From: Ctena decussata
Taxonomy: Eukaryota > Mollusca > Bivalvia > Lucinida > Lucinidae
Length of the DNA stretch: 64,000 nucleotides
Direction of reading: 5' to 3'
NCBI GenBank assembly: GCA_963989385.1
Contig: OZ022498.1
Location: forward strand, 103,153,298 to 103,217,297
Part shown: piece after piece, positions 46,571 to 57,860 of the stretch
Numbering within the stretch: the stretch's first letter is position 1
Layout of the letters: each line of letters opens with the position of its first letter
Translations under genes and position numbers: made by a program
The notes under the pieces: generated by a model
Seen by the model: only the letters and a program-made list of their open reading frames with translations
Databases searched by the model: none
What the model was told of the DNA's origin: nothing

Positions 46571-47165
46571 AAGATAGCTGTTTCTTTTTTGGCTTTACCG
46601 ATAACCCAGCTTCTTCGCTTTTAAAGAAAAATACACAGCCCAAAATAGTATATATTTCACTAGAGCAAGTGAGCAGACTTCACATTATGCAAGCAAACTT
46701 GACAATAGAGTTTGAAACGAATGTTTTGCATATACAAATTTCAAAGCTAGATACCATAGCTCTTCGGTCAGCAGCAGTATCCGGATCATGTCGACAGATT
46801 AACCTTATCATGTATTAATAGTTTCGATTCATGGATATTCAGGTAAACAAGTAAAATATAAAACAAAATGCATAAGTCCTGACAACTTGTCCTCTTCAGA
46901 GGTCTGACCGATGGACAATATTTTCATTATCAAGAGAAAACCAAGGAATTATAATGAACCAAATATGGATGGAAACTGTTGTAGAGGTAAAGAGAAATTG
47001 ACACAAAAAGGTTTGGCGTGATCAACATGCCTTGTTATTGACCTCTGGCACAAAGCAGGACCCTGACCTATGGACTTGATATTTCACATAAAATGAATAC
47101 CACAGAGATATGATCAACTGATTATAAGAAGAATCTCACATGTAGTTTTATAGAAATGATTAATA

Positions 47166-48157
47166 GCGAGCACTCGCTTGCAGGCGCGTAGCGCCTGCAA
47201 TTCAAAGCTCCGAAGGAGCTTTGAAAGAGCGGGAGCTCTATGGTAGAAGATTGGTAAGGCATATTTTTACCTGTAAGATACATTACTTTCAGTGGAATTT
47301 CTTTCGTTACGACACCCACGGAAGTTATAATTAGACTGGTTCGAATAGAAATCAACGAAAAAATAAGAAATACGGGGCACACAGTCTTCCTGTTGCTACG
47401 TTACGTAATGACGTCAAACGTTCCGTTTGAGAAAAACAAGATGGCGTCAACTTTAACCAGCGTTTGGAACATTTTCCCTGTTTCCTCATCATAAAAATGA
47501 CCATATCTCCGCTCATAGATAAAATAAACATATTTTGTGGGTATTCATTTTTTTAGGTAGAACACAAGGAATAATTTGGTATACATTTCATTTTGATCTG
47601 TTGGAATTTTTTGGTAAGCGTCTCTGGACTTGCAAACGTGAGTGGGTGGGGTACCTGGAGAACCTTGTGCTGTGCACAGGTAATTAGTAGTGCTATCAAA
47701 CGTATATGCATTTCATCAAAAGCCTATTATTTAGAGCTTTAAAATGATATTGAAAATGACTTACGTCTTTAAAGGAAAATGTATTAAACTCAAATTTTCT
47801 TGCAATTATCCTTCATAAAATTGAAAAAACATAGGCATGTCAGAAATCATATTATTCTGAGAATCAACAAGGATGAAACATATTATTTCTGCTTGTTCCT
47901 ATACGCACAAATAATAAGCAATAGAAACCATGCAATTTTAAGAGAATCGAATGGGGGCCTTATCATACCAGGTCCTTTCATACGACAAAAAAAGCATTGT
48001 GAAATTGAATCCAGACTTACAATGAGTGGTCAGATCAGGGTCTACACTTCGATCACGCATTTTTGCCAGAAAAGGTAGCAGCCACAGAGAGGTTTTATCA
48101 TACCACCCATTGTAAAGAGCGATGTGCTCGCCTATAGGCAGTGCCTATTTTCATATT
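47166..48157. mobile_element. 992 bp insertion unique to duplication unit 1
   Basis: Unit 2 is continuous across this point (ATTAATAAAGATGAC at 50581). The left end is GCGAGCACTCGCTTGCAG. The right end read inverted is GGCGAGCACATCGCTC, an imperfect inverted terminus. Three short palindromes follow one another at 47180-47240 (TTGCAGGCGCGTAGCGCCTG, TCAAAGCTCCGAAGGAGC, AGCGGGAGCTCT). Part of the interior (AAAATGACCATATCTCC...TTTGTGGGTATTCAT) recurs at 57686-57744. No transposase frame. The target duplication is ambiguous (ATTAA-like). Confidence 0.7.
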
Positions 48158-48350
48158 AAAGATGACAATGCAAAATGTGAGTATAAACATTGAAAAACGG
48201 ACCAAAAAAACGGTGGAATGACGGACTTTGCTATGTCGGAGGTACGATAAATTCCAGGTTGACATAACACATTTTCGACAGTAAAAAAAAACGTGGTTTA
48301 AGTGTCTTTCAGCAATTACATAAGCTTAAATATATTCATATTGCATAAAA

Positions 48351-48586
48351 GAGCCGCGACACGACAAAACCAACAATGTGGTTGTGCGCCCAGCGCAGAC
48401 TCAGATCAGCCTGGGCATCCGCCCAGTCTGATCAGAGTCCTCGCTGTCCGCATGGATGTCGTTTAGGCCCTAAGCTACCCTTTGAGCACTTAACAAAGAG
48501 TCTAGTCAAACTGAGCGAATGCCCAGGCTGATCTGAGTCTGCGCTAGGCGCACGACCACATTGTTGGTTTTGTCGCGACGCGGCTC
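48351..48586. repeat. GAGCCGCG foldback element, unique to unit 1
   Basis: Inserted in GCATATATGCG; flanks now read GCATAAAA and ATATATGCG. Unit 2 has a Helitron at the same spot instead. Confidence 0.9.
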
Positions 48587-48744
48587 ATATATGCGTTTCC
48601 CTTACTAAATCATTACGGAAGTAGCAACAAAAATCATACCTGAAATACTTGAATCGTCTATTATTGTCTAAAAGCTTTACAAAAGTAGGGTTATGTGAGG
48701 TGCCCTGTGGTTTTAAATCGCCTGCTACCCCTGCCCCCCCCCCT

Positions 48745-48746
<2 letters not shown>

Positions 48747-48782
<36 letters not shown>
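48747..48782 (+). repeat. (CA)n microsatellite
   Basis: About 18 CA units after a C-run. The paralogue at 52499-52528 is shorter and lacks the long C-run. Confidence 0.95.
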
Positions 48783-48784
<2 letters not shown>

Positions 48785-49283
48785 TCTTAGAATGCCAGAA
48801 TGTCTTAAAGGTGTTCATGATACATGTACAGACATACTTTTGTACATGTAGTTATAAGAGTCTGTTGGAACTACATAAGTTTAGACATAAAAGTATTCCA
48901 GACATTTTATAACGGTTAATGTCAACCGAATATATTTTATAACGTGCTCTGGCGCGACAGTCGAAGGAAACACGCCATTGATACTAAATACTCTTGTCAT
49001 TTTAAGTTGAAGGACAATTTACATTGGCATTGTACAGAGTATCAGTATTCTGGAAAATAAGTCCTTCTTTCTTATAGACCTGTCTTTTAGACAGTAACTT
49101 TACACTGGCAAAACGACGTCTATATATACCAGAATTTATAGGGCCGGACCTTTACCGATATCATGGCTTTGAGAAAACCCGAAAGTTGATAAAGCAAAGA
49201 AAAGAAAACCTTTGACAGACACATCGGCTATGTAGACGGTTTTCTTGTTCAATAAATAATTAAGTGAGGAAAATAAGAAAATT

Positions 49284-49507
49284 CAGCTGCGACGCGACAA
49301 AACCAACAAAGGGCATGTGCGCCCAGCGAAATCTTAGATCAGCTTCAAAATTGAGCATCCGCCCAGTCTGCATGAAGCTAGATTGGGCCCTTAGCTACAC
49401 TTTAAGTGCACAGCGAAGAGTCTGATCAGACTGGGCGGATGCCCAGACTGATCTGATTCTTCGATGGGCGCACATGCCACTTTGTTTGTTTTGTCGTGTC
49501 GCGGCTC
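49284..49507. repeat. GAGCCGCG foldback element (in unit 2)
   Basis: Paralogue of 45858-46096, slightly shorter in the left arm (AGCTTCAAAATTGAGCATCC differs). Confidence 0.9.
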
Positions 49508-50777
49508 ACATTTGTAACAATCTACTGTAAACGGAGAACAAGGAAAATAAACGGCAATTAGGTAATTCGTTGTCTGGTCTTTTATGCTTTATTCTCTTTT
49601 TCAAGGCAAATGTAAATAAATTGCTTGTTCAGAAAGGCAACTTAATAACTCAAACACAAAAGGCCAACGGCGAGAAGCTCTGAAAGCTAATTTCAGACAA
49701 ACGAAACAATGCTATTACATTACTGTACAGTGCTATTAATTGCAGACTTGGCCATCAAGATCTAAATAAGACATTCATTAAGTTTCTCGGTTTGAAAACA
49801 ATTTCAGTCTGAAAATGGGAACAAAAATGCTCGATTCAATTTAACAAGTAAAAAATATTATAATAAATATTATTATTTTTTAGTTTTATAGTTATAATAT
49901 TAGTTGTTTTTATTATCATTATCTTTTTCTATTATTATGGTAATTACCATTTTCAGTGTTATTGTTATTATTATTATTATTATCATCAAAGATAGCTGTT
50001 TCTTTTTTGGCTTTACCGATAACCCAGCTTCTTTTCTTTTAAAGAAAAATACACAGCCCAAAATAGTATATATTTCACTGGAGCAAGTGAGCAGACATCA
50101 CATTATGCAAGCAAACTTGACAATAGAGTTTGAAACGAATGTTTTGCATATACAAATTTCAAAGCTAGATACCATAGCTCTTCGGTCAGCAGCAGTATCC
50201 AGATCATGTCGACATAAAGATTAACCTTATCATGTATTAATATGTTCGATTCATGGATATTCAGGTAAACAAGTAAAATATAAAACAAAATGCATAAGTC
50301 CTGACAACTTGTCCTCTTCAGAGGTCTGACCGAGGGACAATATTTTCATTATCAAGAGAAAACCAAGGAATTATAATGAACCAAATATGGATGGAAACTG
50401 CAGTAGAGGTAAAGAGAAATTGACACAAAAAGGTTTGGCGTGATCAAAATGCCTTGTTATTGACCTCTGGCACAAAGCAGGACCCTGACCTATGGACTAG
50501 ATATTTCTCATAGGATGAATACCACAGAGATATGATCAACTGACTATAAGAAGAATCTCACATGTAGTTTTATAGAAATAATTAATAAAGATGACAATGC
50601 CAAATGTGAGTATAAACATTGAAAAACAGACCAAAAAACGGTGGAATGACGGACTTTGCTATGTCGGAGGTACGATAAATTCCAGGTTGACATGACACAT
50701 TTTCGACAGTAAAAACAACCGTGGTTTAAGTGTCTTTCAGCAATTACATAAGCTTAAATATATTCATATTGCATATA

Positions 50778-52354
50778 CTAGAAAAGAGCCCGCGCAAGCG
50801 CGGAAATATTTCATGATGGTCAAGTTTATATAAAAAAGCGAGTTTTAATTTTTCAATGTACATGCCCTTAGGCCCAGGTGAAGATATGACCTTTACCATG
50901 AATACTCACTAAAGCTTCATTTACCTAATTAGTTGTCTGCATCTACAAACTTTCAGGTAGCAGACTGCATTGTTTCTAAAAAAATCAACTTTTTTTACTT
51001 TTTCCTATAGAAAAACCTAAATGACTCAAAAGTTGACCTTGCCGTAAAACAGATCAAGGTCATCCCAGGGTCATCATTTATATGAATTTTGTTGAGCTTT
51101 TGAGTCCTTGATGCGACATGCTAAGTTTCAAGATCATAGGATTTGTGGTGCTGGGGGAGAATTGGTTGATTTGATGCTTAACGTCCACGGTAAACAGCTA
51201 AGGTCATGTCGGGACGGTCAGTTAACCTAACCACACTATTCCTGGGCAGGCTTAGACCTCCTAAGCGGTTAACCAGTACTAAGTGCACATACTTTCGCCA
51301 GTAACTGACAACTGCCCTTCTTGAATCAGCGGAAGGAGAAATGAAAGTATGTGGCCAGACCGGGTTTCGAACCCAGGACCTCCGACTTATGAGTCAGGTG
51401 CCCTACCGATTGCGCTACGCGGCCCGGCGTGGTTCTGGGGGAGAAGATTTTTGAAATTATTTTACCATAATAAATGTTTGCCATCTTGGTTATGTGACCT
51501 GTCCTGGGTTTTTTTTTCTGGAAAAACTGGGTCCTGGAACGTTTTGGGGGAAAATATTCAAGCCCTCTGAAGACTAAAGGCTTATTTAGCTTCGTTGAAT
51601 CATTGAAATTGATTTGTCTGCTTCGCTGGAAAAATGCCCTTTCTTACCTGGCGCGTGTGTGTTAACCTTAGACATTTTTAATTTTTGTCTTTTCGAAAGT
51701 TCAGTTCAGTTTGAATTCTCCTAACGACGTTCCCCAAGTGGCTCAGCGGTACGCAACCATAGCCGCACACACTTGGCGCCGTGTGTCCGTCCAACTTTTC
51801 GAATCTTAAATGGGCGAGTTCGATTGGCTACTCGTATTGACTATCGTTCTGGAAGAAAATGGGTCGTTTTGAGCCAGGGCCGTCGGGACTATGACCATTT
51901 AGTTCTTCATCCGTTTAGACATATGAGCAAAAATACAAAAATAAATCGTTATTTATGGGGAATGACGTACGTTCATGGGTCGGATTTCTGCATTCGAACC
52001 TGCTAAATTTGGACTTGCTAAGCAGCGCGCCGATATAACGACGCAGAACCGAAACGACCGGATTAATTTAAAACGTGTATTCGAGTACACGATAATTTCA
52101 CTCGAACAAACCCATTGTTGACAAAAAAAAATCGACCAATAGTCGAAGTTTCTAGAAAAATACTTGGGAGAATTTAAAATGAAAGACGAATTTAATTCCC
52201 AAATTCTTTAGATCTACGTGACACTAAAACACACGCTAACCGAAATTATCAATGATAGCATAGCAATATGCGAAAGAACCAGTATAGAAATTACGCTTGA
52301 AAATGCCACCAATTTTGCAGTTTATGCGTTACTTCGTTTATTTAGTATTATAGA
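50778..52354 (-). mobile_element. Non-autonomous Helitron, 1577 bp
   Basis: Read on the minus strand it starts TCTATAATACTAAATAAAC (52354 downward) and ends with a perfect hairpin CCGCGC-TT-GCGCGG (50803-50790), 8 nt, then CTAG (50781-50778). The flanks are A before and T after, as required for Helitron insertion between A and T with no duplication. The duplicated locus gives the uninserted flanks. No Rep/helicase frame is present, so it depends on an autonomous partner. A SINE interrupts it at 51161-51429. Confidence 0.88.
51161..51429 (-). repeat. tRNA-Met-derived SINE inside the Helitron
   Basis: The minus strand begins with a tRNA-like head: box A GTAGCGCAATCGGTAGGGC, anticodon loop CTCATAA (CAT, methionine) and perfect box B GGGTTCGAAACCC. 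It ends in GTTAAGCATCAAATCAACC. A 15-bp target duplication, TGGT(G/T)CTGGGGGAGA, flanks it at 51146-51160 and 51430-51444 with one mismatch. Confidence 0.9.
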
Positions 52355-52496
52355 TATGCGTTTCCCTTACTAAATCATTACGGAAGTAGCAACAGAAATC
52401 ATACCTGAAATACTTGATGTCTAAAAGCTTTACAAAAGTAGGGTTATGTGAGGTGCCCTGTGGTTTTAAATCGCCTGCTACCCCTGCTCCACCACA

Positions 52497-52498
<2 letters not shown>

Positions 52499-52527
<29 letters not shown>

Positions 52528-52528
52528 T
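52499..52528 (+). repeat. (CA)n microsatellite
   Basis: Paralogue of 48747-48782 in unit 2. Confidence 0.95.
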
Positions 52529-53287
52529 GTCTTAGAATGCCAGAATGTCTTAAATGTGTTCATGATACATGTACAGACGTACTTTGGTAGTTATAAGAGT
52601 CTGTTGGAACTACATAAGTTTAGACATAAAAGTATTCCAGACATTTTATAACGGTTAATGTCAACCGAATATATTTTATAACGTGCTCTGGCGCGACAGT
52701 CGAAGGAAACACGCCTTTGATACTAAATACTCTTGTCATTTTAAGTTGAAGGACAATTTACATTCGCACTGTACAGAGTATCAGTCAGTATTCTGGAAAA
52801 TAAGTCCTTCTTTCTTATAGACCTGTCTTTTAGACAGTAACTTTACACCGGCAAAACGACGTCTATGTATACCAGAATTTATAGGGCCGGACCTTTACCG
52901 ATATCATGGCTTTGAGAAAACCCGAAAGTTGATAAAGCAAAGAAAAGAAAACCTTTGACTGGCGTGTGATCCTCAAAATATCGCTCAATAATTATTATTT
53001 TCATCCATGGAAGCTTACTGCGTATAACATGTACACCCTGAAAATAGAAATACACGTATGAGTAGATTGTCTCATTATTTTTCAAAGTGAATGTTTCGAT
53101 TGGGGTTGCAGAACTGAAGTTTTTAAAAGCGTCATCAATTGATTGAACCGTTTGAATTTTTGTTTACTGTGATTTCCATTTCAAAGTAATTTGAATGCAC
53201 TACATGGCACAAATAATGTGCCGCATACCAACAGAATTGTCTTGCTGCAAATTTTACATGAAACGGCTTACACTGAAACCCAAATAT

Positions 53288-53510
53288 GAGCCGCAACACG
53301 ACAAAAAACACAAAGTGGCATGTGCGCCCAGAGAAGACTCAGATCAGCCCAGTCTAATCAGAGTCTTACTTTGCGCTAATAGAGTAGCTAAAGGGCAAAG
53401 CTACCTTAATCCGGACAGCGAAGACTGGTTTGACTGGGCGGATGCCAAGGCTGATCTGAGTCTGCGCTTGGCGCACACGCCACGTTGTTGGTTTTGTCGT
53501 GGCGCGGCTC
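53288..53510. repeat. GAGCCGCG foldback element
   Basis: Near full length. Flanks and ends form ATATGAGCC...GGCTCATAT, so the outermost bases are also symmetrical. Confidence 0.88.
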
Positions 53511-54059
53511 ATATGAAGATCAGATTCTTCTACCCGGCTCTTTGGATCGCCCCATTTCCAGTTTGAGGAGTGTCAGCCACTGTGAGGTGTAATATTCTTT
53601 AAACAGTTTGAATGTTTAAGGCAAACAGTGATGACACTTATCAGACGTAGGCAAACAAAGAAAATACTGGTTTGCATTGGCAACAATTTTTTTATATGAA
53701 CAGTTTGCATAAAACGGTAAAGCAGACTTTTTCTAGGCGAGTCTCAAATGCGAATTGAGGCCTATGAAAATTATTGATGTCTGAGGCACGTGCTTATTTC
53801 TTTGATGTTAAAATATCCCCTGTTGGCAATAAAAGTCTGTGACAAAAAACGACAGAAGTCAGTTTGACATTTACACAGCTTGTAATTTAACTACTACATA
53901 TATGACACAAGAAGGCAGAAAGACATTTACAGTGTATGAAATTTTACTACGATGACACAAGGTGGCAGAAACCCATATATGAAAATTTGTTCCCGTTGTA
54001 AGAATGGCCAACAAGATGGAGTTGTAACTATTTACCTGACATTTGTTAAAAAAACATTT

Positions 54060-54394
54060 GAGCCGCGGCACGACAAATACACAAAGTGGCGTGTGCACCC
54101 AGTAAGACTCAGATCAGTCTGGGCATCCGTCCAGTCTGATCACAGTCTTATCTGTCCGTATGAGGGTGGCATAGACCCTTGGCTATTATATAAGCGCCCA
54201 GCAAGACTGGCGGATGCCCAGGCTGGGCGAACATTCCACTTTGTTGGTTTTGTTGTGTCGCATGAAGCTAGCTTAGACCATTAGCTACCCATTAAGCGCA
54301 AGCGAAGAGACTCTGATCAGACTGGCTGTCCAGTCCGACCAGAGTCTTCGATGGGCGCACATGTCACTTTGTTGGTTTTGTAATGCCGCGGCCC
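54060..54394. repeat. Fused GAGCCGCG foldbacks (one and a half copies)
   Basis: A copy from 54060 reaches TTTTGTTGTGTCGC at ~54261. Instead of ending GGCTC it runs into ATGAAGCTAGCTTAGACC, the middle of another copy, and ends at GCCGCGGCCC (54394). It is a recombinant between two members. Confidence 0.8.
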
Positions 54395-55329
54395 ATTTTT
54401 TTCTTCATTACTGTAAACAGATTCATACTACACTGTTTTTTTTTTCAAGGTTCTACTGGCGGCTTTTGCTTCATGCATGTTATGTTTTCTTTTGACATGA
54501 GCAATTTATCTATATCTGCCTTAATATGAGAATGAACCATATAAGACCAGACAGTGAATTACCTAATTGCAGTTTATTTTCTTGCTTTTCTATGTACGGT
54601 GGATTGTAACAAATCTTATTTTGCTCACTTAATTATTTAATGAACAAGAAAAGCGTCTGACACTGTATATTTCATTGTCATTTTTGTTTTAGTATATTAT
54701 TTGCTTCTAACGGATCTAAAAGCTCACGGTCAACGAACGACAGGCGACAGATTATAGAAGATGTCATGTACATATTTTTTCTTGTCTTTTGGATGATTGG
54801 GTTCACATTGAGTCAGTTCGAAAATAGAGCTCTACTTAAGCTGGTGTGGGAAGGCGTGCGATGTTTTGCACACTTCATGACCGGTTATGATCTGACTTGA
54901 TCAACCCGTGTGAATTCCTTACGCATAAAATCGACAGACAAGTTTCACTATTTAATGAGCATCACTAGTAGTAAGTTAGTGGTTGCAGAAAATAGAACGT
55001 ACGATATGGAAAAGATCCATGCAGAAATCAGAATGTATAAGATGCAAATTACCTTGGTAGATATACATTGGTAATATAAGGCCAAAGACCAAATGTCCAA
55101 CGACGTTTTGGCATGTCGGTAATTTGAAAGGAACCATGGCTACAAGTTGAGTGATGATCAAAGGCCACAATTCTGATAGGAATTATCTGATTATATGACC
55201 AACTTGAAAATAGTTGCTGAATTCAATTTTTGGTGAGCTTCATGCAAGTCACCCGGATAAAATAGGATCAATATGATCACCGTCAAATAGTGGTAACAAT
55301 ATCCTAAAAATTAAATGACGAAATTCAGT
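54395..55329. other. Unassigned
   Basis: No gene or repeat recognised, apart from a short T-run at 54437-54447. Confidence 0.4.
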
Positions 55330-56215
55330 TGAAATCTGAAGAAATTGTAGCCCCAAGATTAGGCCGGACTTACTAGGGCAATAACGATGACAGAAAGGGC
55401 CCAATCATAATCCAAATAAGCTACGATGAATGTCAAATGTTGATGACAATATTCTGAAGGTTTGGTGAAATCGGCTGAAAACTGAAGGAGGCATTGCGTC
55501 CTCAAGATTTTGACCAGACTAACAAACTTCGAAGTATGTTCCCTCTTCGAATGTGAACTCTGCTCTTGACGGAACTCTTAAGATTTTTTACAAAGGGCCA
55601 TAACTCTGGCAGAAAGCACTCCATGATGACTCCAATAAAATATGGACGACTTTAAATGGTGATAACAATATCCTGAAGGTTGGTGATTTATTTTGAAAAC
55701 CGAAAGAGGAGTTGCAGCCACAAGATTTAACTAGATGTTAAAAAGGCTGTAACTCTGGCAGAAAGGACACAATCACGATCATAATTAAAGATCAACATCT
55801 AATGGTGATGACAATGTCCTGAAAGTTTGATGAAAAATCGACTGAAAACTGAAGGAGGAGTTGCGGTTGACCAGATTTACAAAGGGCCGTAACTAGGACA
55901 ATAAGGGTTCAATCAGAACCCAGATAAATATCATCAATGTCAAATAGTGATGACAATATCCTGAAAGTTTGATGAAAAATCTGTTGAAACCTGAAGGAGG
56001 AGTTGCGGCCACAAGATTTGTCTAAATTTACAGATATGTCTGGCAGAAAGGATCTGATCATGACCTCGAATATTACATAATCCACCTCATGTAGTGACAA
56101 CAATATCCCTAAAGTTTCGAGCAAATAAGATTAATAAACGGACGTACTGACAGTCGGAGAGACAGAACCCATTCCTATAGTTCTGACTACGTCGGGGACA
56201 AAAAGGGGAAAGTGT
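55330..56215 (+). repeat. ~150 bp tandem-repeat element
   Basis: Five diverged units are marked by GTTGCGGCCACAAGATTT (55332, 55486, 55704, 55858, 56000), CATAACTCTGGCAGAAAG and ATGACAATATCCTGAA phrases. One interval is longer by ~65 bp because a fragment similar to 33749-33806 sits at 55522-55587. The right end carries CTATAGTTCTGACTACGTCG. A tandem core of ~150-160 bp inside a mobile element resembles the bivalve pearl-type elements, which is a structural analogy only. Confidence 0.65.
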
Positions 56216-56782
56216 TCTTGCAGGAATATAAGTGTATAATGTTTATGTTTGCAGAGAATGTAGCTTATAAGGCGATACCAAAGGATAATACCTCATATGA
56301 AAGCATGAAATATCAAAATATGATTCACAGAACAAGGCCGACAGCACTTTTAACTCATTTTCCAGATAGTAAATATATTTACCAAAGTGCAGTTGGTTTC
56401 GGTGTCTGATATTTGGATTCGTTGAAACAGATTGCTTAATGCACTCTATTGGTTGTATGTTTGCGTTATTGTTTGTTTTATAAGCCGCAGAAAATCAGAT
56501 CTCAAATATTGAATAATGGGCTTTATAAGCACGTAAGCTCAATTTGATATATGTACATGCACTTCTAGAAAAATATTCTCCCTAAATTCGCTTCCGGATT
56601 GGAGACATCATCTTAGTTAACTGCTCCAAAGTACTAGAATAGTGTCACTGTTTCCAATGAATGTTTTTCAATTGCCTTGTTGTTCTTTTGGATGACATCT
56701 GTTTAGCCTCACCTTGGTCCTGTCAGCATGTGCACTTGCCTCTGTTTAATTCAGCATGCAGGCTCTGAGGTTATAAACTTTT

Positions 56783-56985
56783 TTTCATGCTCAACTCAGC
56801 TGAGCATTGAATTTTCTCATCTGATCAATATGAAAATGCCAACTAATGTTGGCATTTTCATAAGCAGAGAAAATTTCATACTCAGCTAAACTGAGCATGA
56901 AAACAATTGTACGTGTATCAGTTATTGGATATTTGTAACAGGGTAAAATTTCATTCTCAGCTGAGTTGAGCATGAAAAATGTTGT
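56783..56985. mobile_element. Palindromic MITE
   Basis: CATGCTCAACTCAGCTGAGC at the left mirrors GCTGAGTTGAGCATGAAAAA at the right. A second inner pair, GAAAATGCCAACTAATGTTGGCATTTTC, is a perfect hairpin (56831-56858 region), and TACTCAGCTAAACTGAGCATG lies between. Confidence 0.75.
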
Positions 56986-57639
56986 GTCACCTCGTGGCCG
57001 GGTTCTGTCGAGACGAACACCTAAGGCTTCTTGTACCTGCTCACTGACAAACAGCAATATGGTAACAGTAATGCTCAAACAAAGGGATGCTAAAAAGAAA
57101 AATCTTGAAGTCTATGTCATAATATTTCGTTTATATAGATAGTTAAATGAGTACATGAAGACATAGAATTACATGAACCAAGAGCCAAGGTAATTCTTAG
57201 TAAAAGATGGGTAATGATCTTTATCCAATATCACTCAGATTTCAACAGTATTAAACTTTTTCTGCCCAAAACCCACTGGCTCAGTTGAAGCCAAAGGGCC
57301 TGGTATTATTTGGGTCATATTTGGCCCTCATATTTATGAATTTTCAGAATTGTATCTTTTAACCTCTTTTAATGGTATATGCCTGTTGAAACATAAAGCT
57401 ATCTATTATATTTCAAATTTTCTACATTCTTGCAATTGTTATGTTTTTCTGCGCGTCGCACCCTACTCAGCTGATTTTCGGCATTTTCAATCATTTTCTC
57501 CTGCATTTAGGCTATAAACTATGACAGTACAGTCAAGTGGGCAGCTAATGTTTTGCACAATGGTGCATTGTAATAATGTCAACAATATGTGAAAAATGCA
57601 GTTATGCGCTTGACGGTGCTGGCACTTAATTTTATACTT

Positions 57640-57860
57640 TTTTTCAAAAGATTTGCAGTTTCTTGGACATTTTATCAGTGATCTAACATGAAAATGTCCA
57701 TATCTCTGCTAAAAGACAAAATAAACATACGTTGTGGGTATTCATGTTAGAGTATATTAGAGTATGTCAAATGTGATACAAGTAGAGATTTTTAAGTTAT
57801 CACGTATGACTGCTTATTTTATAGGTACCAATGTGCAGCAATTCGAACATCATAGGGATA
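57640..57860 (+). repeat. Dispersed fragment related to the 992 bp insertion
   Basis: AACATGAAAATGTCCATATC...AAAATAAACATACG TTGTGGGTATTCATG matches 47496-47550. Flanking sequence (57080-58290) is otherwise unassigned. Confidence 0.5.

Larger units (their letters stand above)
45790..49215 (+). repeat. Tandem segmental duplication, unit 1
   Basis: Three blocks match unit 2 in order: 45790-47165 with 49216-50587, 48158-48350 with 50587-50775, and 48587-49215 with 52355-52959. Differences are few and mostly single bases or microsatellite length. The intervening 992 bp element and the foldback at 48351 are absent from unit 2. Unit 1 runs straight into unit 2 at ...AACCTTTGAC|AGACACATCG. Confidence 0.9.
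49216..52959 (+). repeat. Tandem segmental duplication, unit 2
   Basis: Second copy of the unit at 45790-49215. It ends at AACCTTTGAC (52959), where the sequence departs from unit 1. It contains a 1577 bp Helitron between the second and third blocks. Short frames such as 49904-50224 duplicate 46522-46818 and are not genes. Confidence 0.9.

Noticed and set aside
46425..50224. Paired frames of ~70-106 codons in both duplication units that appear conserved
   Set aside because: Conservation is due to the recent segmental duplication, and the frames begin in ATT-rich low-complexity sequence.
51352..51425. Methionine tRNA gene on the minus strand
   Set aside because: It is the head of a SINE bounded by a target-site duplication at 51146-51160 and 51430-51444.
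51730..51845. AAGTGGCTCAGCGGTACGC with a later GAGTTCGATTGGC as another tRNA-like head inside the Helitron
   Set aside because: The spacing (~90 bp) is too long without a plausible variable arm or stems; not supportable.
2571..54394. Regularly recurring ~235 bp elements considered as a CRISPR-like array
   Set aside because: Spacing is irregular (hundreds to thousands of bp), the units are palindromic transposons, and the DNA is eukaryotic.
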